Below, piece by piece: positions 52,806 through 61,589 of a stretch of DNA of 64,000 nt. The notes under the pieces are model-generated. The model searched no databases. It saw only the letters and a program-made list of their open reading frames with translations, and was not told the DNA's origin. The DNA is from Comamonas testosteroni (GTDB lineage: Bacteria > Pseudomonadota > Gammaproteobacteria > Burkholderiales > Burkholderiaceae_C): positions 2,824,501 through 2,888,500 of the forward strand of contig NZ_CP129672.1 in the NCBI RefSeq assembly GCF_030505195.1, read 5' to 3'. Both the position numbers and the translations under genes were made by a program. Position 1 is the stretch's first letter, and each line of letters opens with the position of its first letter.

Positions 52806-54416
52806 ATGTCGTACACCGCGCATATCGATACCTTTGCTGCCGACAACCTGCCGCCACCCGAGCAGCAGCCCGAGTTCATTTTCGAGCTGCCCGAGCTGCG
52901 GTTCCCCGAGCGCCTGAACTGTGCCGTGGAGCTGCTGGATAGACATGTGAGCGAGGGGCGCGGTGATCGCCTGTGCATTCAGGCCGAAGGCCTGCGCTGG
53001 AGTTATGCGGATCTGCAGCTCAAGGCCAATCGCATCGCCAATGTGCTGACGCAGGAGCTGGGATTGCAGCCCGGCAATCGCGTGTTGCTGTGCGCACCCA
53101 ACAACCCCATGATGGTGGCCTGCTGGTTTGGCGTCATCAAGGCCGGGGGCATTGCCGTGGCCGCCATGCCGCTGCTGCGGGCCAAGGAGCTGTCCACCAT
53201 CATCGACATAGCGCAAGTCAGCCATGCGTTGTGCGATGCGGCGCTGCGCACCGAGGTACAGGGCGCACAGGAAAAAACCAGCACGCTCAAGGCCGTGCGC
53301 TATTTCAACAGTGTGCAAGCCGATGCACTGGAGCGCCTGATGGAGCAGGCGGGCGATGACTTCCAGGCCGTGGAAACCGCCGCGACCGATACTTGCCTGC
53401 TGGGCTTCACCTCGGGCACCACGGGCGTGCCCAAGGCCACCATGCATTTTCATCGTGATGTGATGGCGGTCTGCGCCTGCTGGCCCGTGCATACGCTGCG
53501 TGCCAATGCCGACGATGTGTTCATAGGCAGCCCGCCGCTGGCATTCACCTTCGGGCTGGGTGGGCAGGTTCTGTTTCCGATGTCCATCGGTGCCAGCATG
53601 GCCTTGCTGGAGAAAGCCGGCCCCGTGCAACTGGTCGATGGCATTGAGCGATTTGGTGCCAGTGTGGTGTTCACGGCGCCTACGTCCTACCGTGTGATGG
53701 CCCAGCAGGGCGAGCGCATCCGCCGCACCCGGTTGCGCAAATGCGTGTCGGCGGGCGAGGCCTTGACCGCCTCCACACGAGCGCTGTGGAAGGAGGCGAC
53801 CGGTATTGAGATCATTGACGGTATCGGCTCCACCGAGATGCTGCACATCTTCATCTCGCACCGCGAAGAGGAGGCTCGTCCCGGTGCCACCGGCAAGGCC
53901 GTGCCCGGCTATCGTGCCAAGGTGGTGGATGATGCGGGGCTCGAGGTACCGCCCGGCACCGTGGGCAGACTGGCCGTGCAGGGACCCACGGGATGCCGCT
54001 ATCTCAACGACAGCCGTCAGGCCAAGTATGTGAGCCGGGGCTGGAATCTGACGGGCGATGCCTATCTGATGGATGTCGATGGCTATTTCGTTTATCAGGC
54101 ACGCACCGACGACATGATCATCTCGGCCGGATACAACATCGCCGCGCCTGAAGTCGAAGAAGCCCTGATGCAGCACGGTTCTGTGGCGGAATGCGCGGTG
54201 ATTGGCGTGGCTGACAGCGAGCGAGGCCAGATCGTCAAGGCTTTTGTGGTGCTGCGTGCCGGCCATGTGGCCAGCGATGCCATGGTCATGGAGCTGCAGG
54301 ACTTTGTGAAGAGCCAGGTCGCACCCTACAAATATCCACGGGCCGTACAGTTCGTCGATCAACTGCCACGCACGGCCACGGGCAAGTTGCAGCGCTTTCG
54401 CCTGCATCAAACCTGA
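52806..54416 (+). CDS. abmG: 2-Aminobenzoate-CoA ligase (benzoate-CoA ligase family)
   Basis: This is a 536-residue AMP-forming CoA ligase. The P-loop GFTSGTTGVPKATMHFHRD starts near residue 200; GIGSTEMLHIFISHREEE, the GDAYLMDVDGYFVYQARTDD stretch and the C-terminal catalytic Lys in PRTATGKLQRF complete the family signature. Among aryl ligases it is closest in style to benzoate- and 2-aminobenzoate-CoA ligases. It would start the pathway by forming anthraniloyl-CoA from anthranilate, ATP and CoA. ATG 52806 follows aaaggagtgtgag. Confidence 0.87.
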   Translation: MSYTAHIDTFAADNLPPPEQQPEFIFELPELRFPERLNCAVELLDRHVSEGRGDRLCIQAEGLRWSYADLQLKANRIANVLTQELGLQPGNRVLLCAPNNPMMVACWFGVIKAGGIAVAAMPLLRAKELSTIIDIAQVSHALCDAALRTEVQGAQEKTSTLKAVRYFNSVQADALERLMEQAGDDFQAVETAATDTCLLGFTSGTTGVPKATMHFHRDVMAVCACWPVHTLRANADDVFIGSPPLAFTFGLGGQVLFPMSIGASMALLEKAGPVQLVDGIERFGASVVFTAPTSYRVMAQQGERIRRTRLRKCVSAGEALTASTRALWKEATGIEIIDGIGSTEMLHIFISHREEEARPGATGKAVPGYRAKVVDDAGLEVPPGTVGRLAVQGPTGCRYLNDSRQAKYVSRGWNLTGDAYLMDVDGYFVYQARTDDMIISAGYNIAAPEVEEALMQHGSVAECAVIGVADSERGQIVKAFVVLRAGHVASDAMVMELQDFVKSQVAPYKYPRAVQFVDQLPRTATGKLQRFRLHQT

Positions 54417-54432
54417 TTGCTATGTTTTTAAA

Positions 54433-54470
54433 AAAGCTGCACGCGCTGATTGAAAAGCGCTGCAGGCAGA
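54433..54470. repeat. Diverged half-copy of the 88-bp repeat
   Basis: AGCTGC, GCGCT and ATTGAAAAG recur in the order and spacing of one arm of the 30645 element. It lies between the ligase and thioesterase genes inside the operon, 17 bp after the ligase stop. The match is weaker than at the two full copies. Confidence 0.4.
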
Positions 54471-54494
54471 TTTTGCTGAAGGAGCTGTTTGGGT

Positions 54495-54956
54495 ATGAAT
54501 GAAGTGGCAATGGCTTCAAAACGCTTTGTGACGCAGTCGCCGATTCGTTTTGCGCACTGCGATCCGGCGGGCATCATCTTCTTTCCGCAGTATCTGGTGC
54601 TGTTCAACGGGCTGGTCGAAGACTGGTTCAACCACGCACTTGGCCTGAGCTATGCGGACATGGTGCACAAGGACAAGGTGGGTCTGCCCATCGTGCACCT
54701 GGAGTGCGATTTTCGCGCCATCACCCGCATGGGTGAAACTGTGGCGCTGGGCCTGTCGGCTGCCAAACTGGGCAATCGTTCGCTGACACTCGATGTGGAC
54801 TGCACAGGCCCTGACGGACAGCTGCGTGTGAGGGCGCAGAAAGTGCTGGTCTTCACCAGTCTTCAAACCCATCAGGCCATCACTGCGCCGCAACATATCC
54901 GCCACGCAATCGAGCGTTGGCAAAGTTCATCCAATCCAACAGAAAACAGGAGTTGA
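54495..54956 (+). CDS. 4-Hydroxybenzoyl-CoA thioesterase-like hotdog protein
   Basis: This is a 153-residue hotdog-fold acyl-CoA thioesterase. The active-site motif is HCDPAGIIFFPQYLVLFNGL, with the catalytic Asp, as in 4-hydroxybenzoyl-CoA thioesterases. It may release CoA from dead-end aromatic CoA esters, protecting the CoA pool, or hydrolyse a pathway product. ATG 54495 is used (MNEVAM), with aaggag about 10 nt upstream. It ends 2 nt before the Rid gene start. Confidence 0.88.
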   Translation: MNEVAMASKRFVTQSPIRFAHCDPAGIIFFPQYLVLFNGLVEDWFNHALGLSYADMVHKDKVGLPIVHLECDFRAITRMGETVALGLSAAKLGNRSLTLDVDCTGPDGQLRVRAQKVLVFTSLQTHQAITAPQHIRHAIERWQSSSNPTENRS

Positions 54957-54958
54957 AC

Positions 54959-55351
54959 ATGCAAGTACTGCTGCCTCCGGGCTGGCCTCGGCCCAAGGGA
55001 TATGCGAATGGCGTAGCCGTCAGCGGCCGCCAGATCTATGTGGCCGGCATGATTGGCTGGGACGCCGAGGGCCGGTTTCATACCGACGACCTCGCGGCGC
55101 AGGCCAGACAGGCTCTGCACAATATCGTCGAGGTGCTGCAGGCCGGTGGAGCCAGGCCCGAACATATCGTGCGCATGACCTGGTACATCACCGACAAGAA
55201 GGAATATCTGGCACAGCAGGCCGAGATCGGCAAGGCCTATCGCGAGCTGATTGGTTCATTCAACGTGGCCATGACGGCCGTGCAGGTGGCGGCCTTGATC
55301 GAGGACCGGGCCAAGGTGGAGATCGAGGTGACGGCAGTCGTGCCCGACTGA
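54959..55351 (+). CDS. RidA/YjgF family protein lacking the RidA arginine
   Basis: This is a 130-residue Rid-superfamily protein (FHTDDLAAQARQALHNIVEVLQ is typical). RidA enzymes hydrolyse enamines/imines to ketones and ammonia. In an alignment by eye the RidA catalytic Arg105 is Met105 here (NVAMTAVQVAAL), so it belongs to a non-RidA Rid subgroup. In this operon an imine-releasing deaminase step after ring opening is a good fit. ATG 54959 follows acaggagttgaac. It ends the anthranilate operon. Confidence 0.86.
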   Translation: MQVLLPPGWPRPKGYANGVAVSGRQIYVAGMIGWDAEGRFHTDDLAAQARQALHNIVEVLQAGGARPEHIVRMTWYITDKKEYLAQQAEIGKAYRELIGSFNVAMTAVQVAALIEDRAKVEIEVTAVVPD

Positions 55352-55373
55352 TTGGCAATCTGCACACGCATAG

Positions 55374-55403
55374 CCGCTGGGCCTTGGGCGCAGTGGTTTT
55401 TTT
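55374..55403 (+). terminator. Probable terminator after the anthranilate operon
   Basis: CCGCTG (55374-55379) can pair with CAGTGG (55391-55396), with one G-U pair, and is followed by seven T residues. It begins 23 bp after the Rid gene stop. The stem is short, so the call is moderate. Confidence 0.5.
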
Positions 55404-55531
55404 ACGGCTGCTGCCTTTGCAGTTTTACCGTGGTGCAGCGCGGTTTGCATAGGGGCGGCAGAGGCTGAGCTATCCTCAGGCCCAAGGAGCTGCCCTCCAG
55501 CCGTTGCAAACCCGCTGTTTTGTGAGATGCC

Positions 55532-56203
55532 ATGAAACCGATATTTGACCCGTACCGACGCCATGTCCTTCAAGGCATGCGTGCCGCAGCATTGCTGACG
55601 GGTGGCGCCATGCTGCTAAGTGCCTGTGGCAAGAAGACACCCAAGGCCGCTGCCGTTCCTGCCGGTGCTACCGTGCTGGCGCTTGGAGACTCCTTGACGC
55701 AAGGTGTTGGCGCCAATGCAGATGCCGGCTACCCCAGCCTGCTGGCCGAGCGCACGGGCTGGAAGGTGGTGAATGCCGGTGTTTCGGGCGAGACCAGCAA
55801 ACAGATTGCGGACCGTCTGCCGGGGCTGCTCGATGAGCACAGGCCATCGTTGGCAATTCTGTGCGCGGGTGGCAACGACTGGCTGCAGCGCAGGAGCGAG
55901 CAAGTTGTGCAAGGCGAGATCACGCGCATGCTGCAGCTGTGCAAAGCAAGGGCGACGCCCGTGCTGCTGGTGGCCGTGCCGGAGCTGAGCCTGGGTGCCG
56001 CGCTGACGGGGCGCATGAAGGATCACTCCATCTACCAAACCTTGGCCAAGGAAAACCGGGTGGCATTGCTGCCCGATGCCTGGAGCGAGGTGCTGGGCAA
56101 TAGTGCCTTGCGCGCCGATCAGGTGCATGCCAATGCCGCAGGCTATGCGCGGTTCACCGAACTACTGATGGCTCAAGCCCGGGCTTCTGGTTTTCTGGCG
56201 TAA
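55532..56203 (+). CDS. Lipoprotein SGNH-type esterase, TesA-like
   Basis: This is a 223-residue SGNH hydrolase resembling TesA (arylesterase, lysophospholipase, acyl-CoA thioesterase activities in the family). Catalytic blocks are GDSLTQG (Ser), GGND and DQVHANAAGY (Asp/His). The N-terminus has a twin Arg and a lipobox LLSACG, so it is probably a lipoprotein anchored in the periplasm. It stands alone, downstream of the anthranilate operon and convergent with pldA. Confidence 0.92.
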   Translation: MKPIFDPYRRHVLQGMRAAALLTGGAMLLSACGKKTPKAAAVPAGATVLALGDSLTQGVGANADAGYPSLLAERTGWKVVNAGVSGETSKQIADRLPGLLDEHRPSLAILCAGGNDWLQRRSEQVVQGEITRMLQLCKARATPVLLVAVPELSLGAALTGRMKDHSIYQTLAKENRVALLPDAWSEVLGNSALRADQVHANAAGYARFTELLMAQARASGFLA

Positions 56204-56241
56204 ATCACGGCTCGGCCCAGCGGCCGAGGGCCAAGCCGGCT

Positions 56242-57456
56242 TCAGAAGTCCAGCAGGCTCAGGCCCACGCTGAGTACCGTGCGCTTGTTGTTGTAGTCGA
56301 TCAGGCTGTCGCCATAGCCGCTGAACAGCTGAACATGCAGGCGCAGATTGCTCTTGCCGCCGTTCCAGCCTTCGCCCAGAGTGCGCAGCCACTCGATGCG
56401 ACCGGAGCCCTTGCCCTTGCCCAGCGAGCCACGTGCGGTCAGGCCCAGGTAGTTCTGCTCGTTGACGTTCCAGCCCAGCTTGACTTCACCGCGACCGATG
56501 TAGTCCTGGATATGGGGGTTGTCGTCCTCAAGCGCACTTTCCTTCATGCGCTGCCAGGCTTTCAGATGCAGCTGCCAGCGGTTGCCCAGCTCGGCCCCGG
56601 TCATCAGATACCAGCGGTTCCAGCTGCGCGAAAGCGGGTTGCTCTGGCCGTTCGACTGGTGCGCTATGCCTATGCCCGAGTAGCGCCAGCGCCAGCCTAG
56701 CGGCAGTTGGGCGTCCGTCGGGTAGACGTAGAACACCTCGGGCTCGTGGTCGGTGGTGCGGAAAGGGCGCGAAATATCGCCGTTGAACAGCTGCCAGTAG
56801 GACTGCTGGGTATAGCCGAACCACAGCGAATCCTTGCCCTTCGAGGTGGGGCCGGTCAGCAGGCCGGAGGCAATCTTGGTGCGGGCCGAGAGCTGCAGGC
56901 GCATCTCGTGCTTCTGGTAGGGCTGCTCGGTTGCCAGGCCTCGGCTGGGTGAATAGGGCTGCTGATTGACCTCGTCGCCCACCACCACGGAGACCGACAT
57001 GGGGCGATAGCCGCGGAAGTTGAAGGTGCCGCAGTCCGTACCGGGCTCCAGCTCGAAGTAGCGCGAGACCTCGGTGTAGCGCGGATCGCGGCAGCCGCCG
57101 TTGGTGGGCGAGAGGCCCAGGCCTCTATCGGCGCTGGCGACAGTCGCCGCAGCCGCACTGGCGGGCGCGGCGTCGTTGGCCGAGGCGGTCGCGGCAGTGA
57201 GAGCAGGCGCAGCTTGTGCGCTGGCTGCAGGCGCACTCCAACCGGTGGCCTGTGGCGCAACCGCCGGGCCTTGCTTGAGTGCCCAGGCATCAAAGCAGGC
57301 CAGGCGATCATTGTTGCTGGTGGTGGCAGAGCATTGCTGCCAGCTTTCGGGGGGCGGCAGTTCCGCGCTGCTGGCGGTGGCCGGGTTCAGGCCGCCGACC
57401 AGTGTCAAGCCTATGCTCAGGGTCAGGGGGGACTGGGTGAAGAAGCGAATACTCAT
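56242..57456 (-). CDS. pldA: Outer-membrane phospholipase A
   Basis: This is an outer-membrane phospholipase A1 of the PldA family, 404 residues from ATG 57456. A signal peptide is followed by a roughly 100-residue linker rich in Ala and a 12-stranded-barrel-like region. The catalytic stretch is IAHQSNGQSNPLSRSWNRWY, which carries the His, Ser and Asn of OMPLA. The barrel ends in the aromatic-terminated LLDF. A TTG at 57468 is the only earlier in-frame start and has no ribosome-binding site. It hydrolyses outer-membrane phospholipids when the asymmetry is lost. Confidence 0.92.
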   Translation of the reverse strand: MSIRFFTQSPLTLSIGLTLVGGLNPATASSAELPPPESWQQCSATTSNNDRLACFDAWALKQGPAVAPQATGWSAPAASAQAAPALTAATASANDAAPASAAAATVASADRGLGLSPTNGGCRDPRYTEVSRYFELEPGTDCGTFNFRGYRPMSVSVVVGDEVNQQPYSPSRGLATEQPYQKHEMRLQLSARTKIASGLLTGPTSKGKDSLWFGYTQQSYWQLFNGDISRPFRTTDHEPEVFYVYPTDAQLPLGWRWRYSGIGIAHQSNGQSNPLSRSWNRWYLMTGAELGNRWQLHLKAWQRMKESALEDDNPHIQDYIGRGEVKLGWNVNEQNYLGLTARGSLGKGKGSGRIEWLRTLGEGWNGGKSNLRLHVQLFSGYGDSLIDYNNKRTVLSVGLSLLDF

Positions 57457-57497
57457 GGGATCAATCAATGCACAGGCAGTACAAGGCCCGACCCTGC

Positions 57498-57926
57498 TCA
57501 GGGTTGGGCCTTGCGCATGATGAACGCGCGGGGTGGATCATTTTCCCCCTCCTGGTAACTGCCGTGAATTTCTGTACCGCAGCTGCCCTCGACCACCTCA
57601 CCCAGCCAGGTGGAGGTGATGCGTGAGCCGTCTGCGCTTTCCTCAAGCGTGACCGTGCCTTCGTTCACATCGCCGACCATGGGGTGGCTGCTGCCCGGGC
57701 GGCTGATGCTGCCTTTGACATTGCCTTCCCATTCGGGGTGCGGGCCCAGCACCATGCGGGCGGTTTCCTCACTGCCGGCGACGGAGCCCGTCCATACGCC
57801 TTGCAGCTGCTTGTCGCTCATCTGCCAGTCTTGCGTGCAAGTGCTGGCGGGCTTGGCGTCGAACTGCGCGCAAGCATTGATGGAAAAAGCGCTGGCAGCT
57901 ATGAATATCAAGGTTCTCAAAGTCAT
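57498..57926 (-). CDS. Small exported protein of unknown function
   Basis: I do not recognise this family. It has 142 residues with an N-terminal signal (LRTLIFIAASAFSINACAQF) that might include a weak lipobox at INAC. The mature part has two more cysteines and a beta-rich pattern (GVWTGSVAG, SRITSTWLGEVVEGSCGTEI). It lies 9 bp downstream of the Rep-like helicase gene and upstream of pldA on the same strand, so the three may be one transcript. No function is proposed. Confidence 0.78.
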   Translation of the reverse strand: MTLRTLIFIAASAFSINACAQFDAKPASTCTQDWQMSDKQLQGVWTGSVAGSEETARMVLGPHPEWEGNVKGSISRPGSSHPMVGDVNEGTVTLEESADGSRITSTWLGEVVEGSCGTEIHGSYQEGENDPPRAFIMRKAQP

Positions 57927-57935
57927 TTCGGGTCT

Positions 57936-60008
57936 TCAGTTGGTGGCGCCCGGCGCCGCCTGATTCTTGCGTGCCGCAAATTCTTCGCGCAGCTTGCGCA
58001 GCTTCTCGCGCGGGTCTTCCTTGGCCGTGGCTGCATCGAGGCCCATCTCCTTGATGAAGCGGCTGGGCTGGCAGGCCACCATTTCGCGGCCTTTCTTGCG
58101 GCGCTTGGTCCAGCTCACGGCCAGCGTGCGCTGGGCACGGGTGATGCCCACATACATCAGGCGGCGTTCTTCCTGCAGCCGCGCTGCCGTTTCATCGCTG
58201 ACCTTTTGCTGCTTGCCGTCGTCGTCGTCGAGCTTGAACGGCAGCATGCCCTCGGTCACTCCGACCTGCATGACATGGGGCCATTCCAGACCCTTGGAGG
58301 CATGGAGGGTGGAGAGCACGACCATGTCCTGCTCCTTCTCGCGCTCGCTGATGGTGGACAGCAGGGCAATGTTCTGCGAGACCTCCAGCAGGCTCTTGAC
58401 CTCGGTCTGGGTGCCGGCGCCTGCAGCATCTTCTATCTGGCCGCCGGCGCGCTGGGCCATCCAGTCGCAGAACTCCAGCACATTGCTCCAGCGCGCGGCG
58501 GCGACGGACTCGCTGTCTTCGCTGTCATACAGATACTGTTCGTAGCCAATTTCCTTGAGCCAGTCGATCAGAAAGCTGCGTGAGGCTTCAAAGCCCAGGG
58601 TGTGGCGGGCGCGGTATTCCAGGTCGTTGATGTAGCGTCCGAATTCCAGCAGGCTGTCGAAGGCCTTGCGTGGCAGCGCCTCCGGGAGCATCGCATTGAA
58701 CAGCGAGCCGAACATGCTGAGCTTGTGCGCAGCGGAGAATTCCCCGAGCTTGCCCAGCGTGGTGTGACCAATGCCGCGCTTGGGGGTGCCGATGGAGCGC
58801 AGAAACGCCGGGTCGTCGTCGTTGTTGATCCAGAGACGGAACCAGGCGCACAGGTCCTTGATCTCGGCGCGGTCGAAAAAGCTGGTGCCGCCCGAGACCT
58901 TGTAGGGGATGTTGGCCTTGCGCAGCGCCTTCTCGAAGGGCTTGGCCTGGTGGTTGGCGCGGTAGAGGATGGCGAAGTCCTTCCACGCGGGCTGCGGGTT
59001 CATATTGGCACGCAGGCTCTGGATGCGGGCCACGGCGCGCTCGGCCTCGTGCTCTTCGGTGTCGCAGTCGACGATGCGTACGGGTTCACCCTCGCCGAGT
59101 TCCGAAAACAGTGTCTTGGGAAACAGCTTGGGGTTGGGGCCGATCACATTGTTGGCGGCGCGCAAGATGGCGCTGGTGGAGCGGTAGTTCTGCTCCAGCT
59201 TGATGACCTTGAGCTGCGGAAAGTCCACGGGCAGCTTCCTGAGGTTGTCCAGCGTGGCGCCGCGCCAGCCGTAGATCGACTGGTCGTCGTCGCCCACGGC
59301 CGTGAAGTGGGCGCGCTCACCCACCAGGAATTTCAGCAGCTCGTACTGCGTGGCATTGGTGTCCTGGTATTCGTCCACCAGTACATGGCCCAGCAGGCGT
59401 TGCCATTTCTCGCGCACCTCGGGGTGGCCGCGCAGCAGACGCATGGGCATGCCGATCAGGTCGTCGAAGTCCACGCTCTGGTAGGCGGTCAGGCGCTCCT
59501 CATAGCGCTGCATGATGAGCGCGGTGCTGCGTTCGTTGTCGTCCTGCGCCATGGCCAGGGCCTTGCGACTGTCCCAGCCCTGATTCTTCCAGCCGCTGAT
59601 GGTCCACTGCCACTGGCGTGCCGTCGCCACATCGGTGGTGCCGCCTGCGCAGTCCTTGAGGATGCCGGTGACGTCATCGGTGTCCAGAATGCTGAACTGA
59701 GGCTTGAGACCGAGAATGTGGCCGTCCTCGCGCACCATGCGCACGCCCAGCGAGTGGAAGGTGCAGATCAGCACCTCCTTGGCCTGGCGGCCTATCAGAC
59801 CTGCGGCGCGTTCGCGCATTTCGGCGGCGGCCTTGTTGGTAAAAGTGATAGCGGCAATGCGCCGTGGCGCCAGACCGGTTTCGATCAGACGGCCGATCTT
59901 GTGCGTAATCACACGGGTCTTGCCCGAGCCGGCACCTGCCAAAACAAGGCATGGACCTTCGGTGTAATGCACGGCCTGGAGCTGAGCGAGGTTGAGACCA
60001 GCAGACAT
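57936..60008 (-). CDS. rep: UvrD/Rep-type ATP-dependent DNA helicase
   Basis: This is a superfamily 1A 3'-5' helicase of 690 residues, in length and motif order like Rep. Visible motifs are LVLAGAGSGKTRVITHKI (Walker A), AAITFTNKAAAEMRER (Ia), LVDEYQDTNATQYELLKFL (II), FTAVGDDDQSIYGWRGA (III) and VVLSTLHASKGLEWPHV plus VGITRAQRTLAVSW later. It helps replication forks pass blocks. ATG 60008 (MSAGLNLAQLQAVHY) fits Rep; an upstream in-frame start at 60050 would add 14 residues. The C-terminus is Lys/Arg/Glu rich. Confidence 0.94.
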   Translation of the reverse strand: MSAGLNLAQLQAVHYTEGPCLVLAGAGSGKTRVITHKIGRLIETGLAPRRIAAITFTNKAAAEMRERAAGLIGRQAKEVLICTFHSLGVRMVREDGHILGLKPQFSILDTDDVTGILKDCAGGTTDVATARQWQWTISGWKNQGWDSRKALAMAQDDNERSTALIMQRYEERLTAYQSVDFDDLIGMPMRLLRGHPEVREKWQRLLGHVLVDEYQDTNATQYELLKFLVGERAHFTAVGDDDQSIYGWRGATLDNLRKLPVDFPQLKVIKLEQNYRSTSAILRAANNVIGPNPKLFPKTLFSELGEGEPVRIVDCDTEEHEAERAVARIQSLRANMNPQPAWKDFAILYRANHQAKPFEKALRKANIPYKVSGGTSFFDRAEIKDLCAWFRLWINNDDDPAFLRSIGTPKRGIGHTTLGKLGEFSAAHKLSMFGSLFNAMLPEALPRKAFDSLLEFGRYINDLEYRARHTLGFEASRSFLIDWLKEIGYEQYLYDSEDSESVAAARWSNVLEFCDWMAQRAGGQIEDAAGAGTQTEVKSLLEVSQNIALLSTISEREKEQDMVVLSTLHASKGLEWPHVMQVGVTEGMLPFKLDDDDGKQQKVSDETAARLQEERRLMYVGITRAQRTLAVSWTKRRKKGREMVACQPSRFIKEMGLDAATAKEDPREKLRKLREEFAARKNQAAPGATN

Positions 60009-60198
60009 GAAGCAGAGTGACCCATCATCAAAAACAAGGACTGGGAGCATACCGCTTCGCTGTAAAGAGCCCTGATGACAGCGCTCACAACTGACAAAAA
60101 TCAGGGACTCAGCGAGCCCTTCACCTACACGTGCGCTCTGCTGTTACTTGAATAATTGTTGTAATAAGGTGTTAGTTGTGTAGCGTGAAGATTGCATC

Positions 60199-61026
60199 GT
60201 GTCCGGCCTTGATCCCGACAGCGCCAGCGAATTGTCGATGGTTGAGGGATCCATCGTCTTTTCCTCAACAGTCAGGGTGCTGTGCATGGCGAGAACCATC
60301 GGTGAAGTGAGCTTGGCCGCAGAACTTTGGACGCCTGCCTTGCAGCAGCGCTTTGAAGCGCTGTTCGCCGTCGCAGCGCGCAAGTCGCTTTCCGCCTGGC
60401 GTCAGGTTCCGCGTCATGCGGCCGAAGTGCTGGTGATCGAAGGGCTGGATAGCCTGCTGGCCAGGGCCGAGGCGAGAGCCCCTTGCGTGGTCTATCTCGG
60501 CGGCGAGCCTGCCATGCAGCCGCTGGGGCGTTCTTCCCAGGGCTGGGTAATACATCTTGATGTGGACTTCACGTTGTCAGACCTGATCGACATGCTCGAC
60601 CGGGCCGCGGTTTTCCTCATGGACTGGAGGGCTGGACACCGCAGCAGCGCAGGCCTGAGCCTGCAGCGCGCCTTGGAGGAGCTTCAGCAGCAGGGGGCTG
60701 GCTGCCTGCATCGCTTTCAGATCAAGTCCTGGATCGCCTTGCCCGGCGGCGCCAACAGCGCGCAGAACATGCGCGTGCTGGCGCTGCTGTCGCGCGGGCC
60801 CATCGATGCCAGATCGCTGGCCGAACATGCCGGTATCGAGATGCGGCAACTCTGGGCACTGTTGTCGCTGCCCCAGCTCCAGTCCGTGCTGAGCTGCAGC
60901 CAGTCTGGCAGCGAGGAGCCCGCCGCCGCTGCAAAGCCGAGCGTCGCCAGGCAGCCGGCCGCTGCCGCGCCGCTGCAATGGATCAGCAAGCTGACGGGCT
61001 GGATTACCCGTGGAGGACGTACATGA
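60199..61026 (+). CDS. Unknown protein heading the GTPase/roadblock module
   Basis: I do not recognise this family. It has 275 residues from GTG 60199; ATGs at 60238 and 60286 are possible starts and none has a strong ribosome-binding site. The middle has a VIHLDVDFTLSDLIDMLDRA segment, and the region about residues 180-235 (MRVLALLSRGPIDARSLAEH, then GIEMRQLWALLSLP) reads like a winged helix-turn-helix. The C-terminus is Ala/Gln/Pro rich. Its stop overlaps the GTPase ATG by 4 nt, so it is likely a working partner of the GTPase. Confidence 0.8.
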   Translation: MSGLDPDSASELSMVEGSIVFSSTVRVLCMARTIGEVSLAAELWTPALQQRFEALFAVAARKSLSAWRQVPRHAAEVLVIEGLDSLLARAEARAPCVVYLGGEPAMQPLGRSSQGWVIHLDVDFTLSDLIDMLDRAAVFLMDWRAGHRSSAGLSLQRALEELQQQGAGCLHRFQIKSWIALPGGANSAQNMRVLALLSRGPIDARSLAEHAGIEMRQLWALLSLPQLQSVLSCSQSGSEEPAAAAKPSVARQPAAAAPLQWISKLTGWITRGGRT

Positions 61027-61589
61027 CATCTTTCATGCCCATGCAGCCTGGTCAGGGCATGCTGCGGGTGAGTCTGCTGGGGCCCATGGGCATAGGCAAG
61101 ACCACGGCTCTGCGCAGCCTGTGCGGGGAACTCATGGCGGGCAGCGATGTGCGCAACCTGGACAAGGCGGCGCACCACAAGGAGTTCACCACGGTCGGAG
61201 CGGAGTTTGGCGAGATTGACCTGGGCTCTGGAGAGCGACTGCAACTGGTAGGCAGCCCTGGTCAGGATCGTTTTGATTTCGTGCGCCGCTGGGTGCTCTC
61301 TGCATCGGTGGGCGCGTTGCTGATGGTGGACGTCAACGATGCGGGCGCGGTGGACTACGCCTGCGAGATGCTGACGGGGATCGCAGAGCTGGACCGGGCA
61401 CCTTTGATGGTCATTCTCAGTTGCCGTCCCGCCAGCGGAGCAAGGCTGGAGGCATTCAGCTCCGCCCTGGTTGCCAAAGGCCATGACCTCACCCCGCTTG
61501 TTGAGGCCGATCCACGTGATCGCCAGCAGATGCTGGATGCCCTGAGCGTGCTTGCATCGCTGTTGTCCTTGCAAAGTCAAACTCTATGA
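61023..61589 (+). CDS. MglA/conservon-type small Ras-like GTPase
   Basis: This is a small P-loop protein of 188 residues resembling bacterial MglA/Cvn-type GTPases. G1 is GPMGIGKT (residues 20-27, Lys26, Thr27). The switch I Thr lies in EFTTVGAEFGEI. G3 is LVGSPGQDRF (77-84), with Gly-Ser-Pro-Gly-Gln in place of Asp-x-x-Gly, as in the bacterial FGTPGQ group. G4 is not recognisable: where an N/TKxD is expected there is VILSCRP (130-136). Two roadblock proteins follow, the usual regulators of such GTPases. ATG 61023 overlaps the previous stop. Confidence 0.85.
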   Translation: MTSFMPMQPGQGMLRVSLLGPMGIGKTTALRSLCGELMAGSDVRNLDKAAHHKEFTTVGAEFGEIDLGSGERLQLVGSPGQDRFDFVRRWVLSASVGALLMVDVNDAGAVDYACEMLTGIAELDRAPLMVILSCRPASGARLEAFSSALVAKGHDLTPLVEADPRDRQQMLDALSVLASLLSLQSQTL

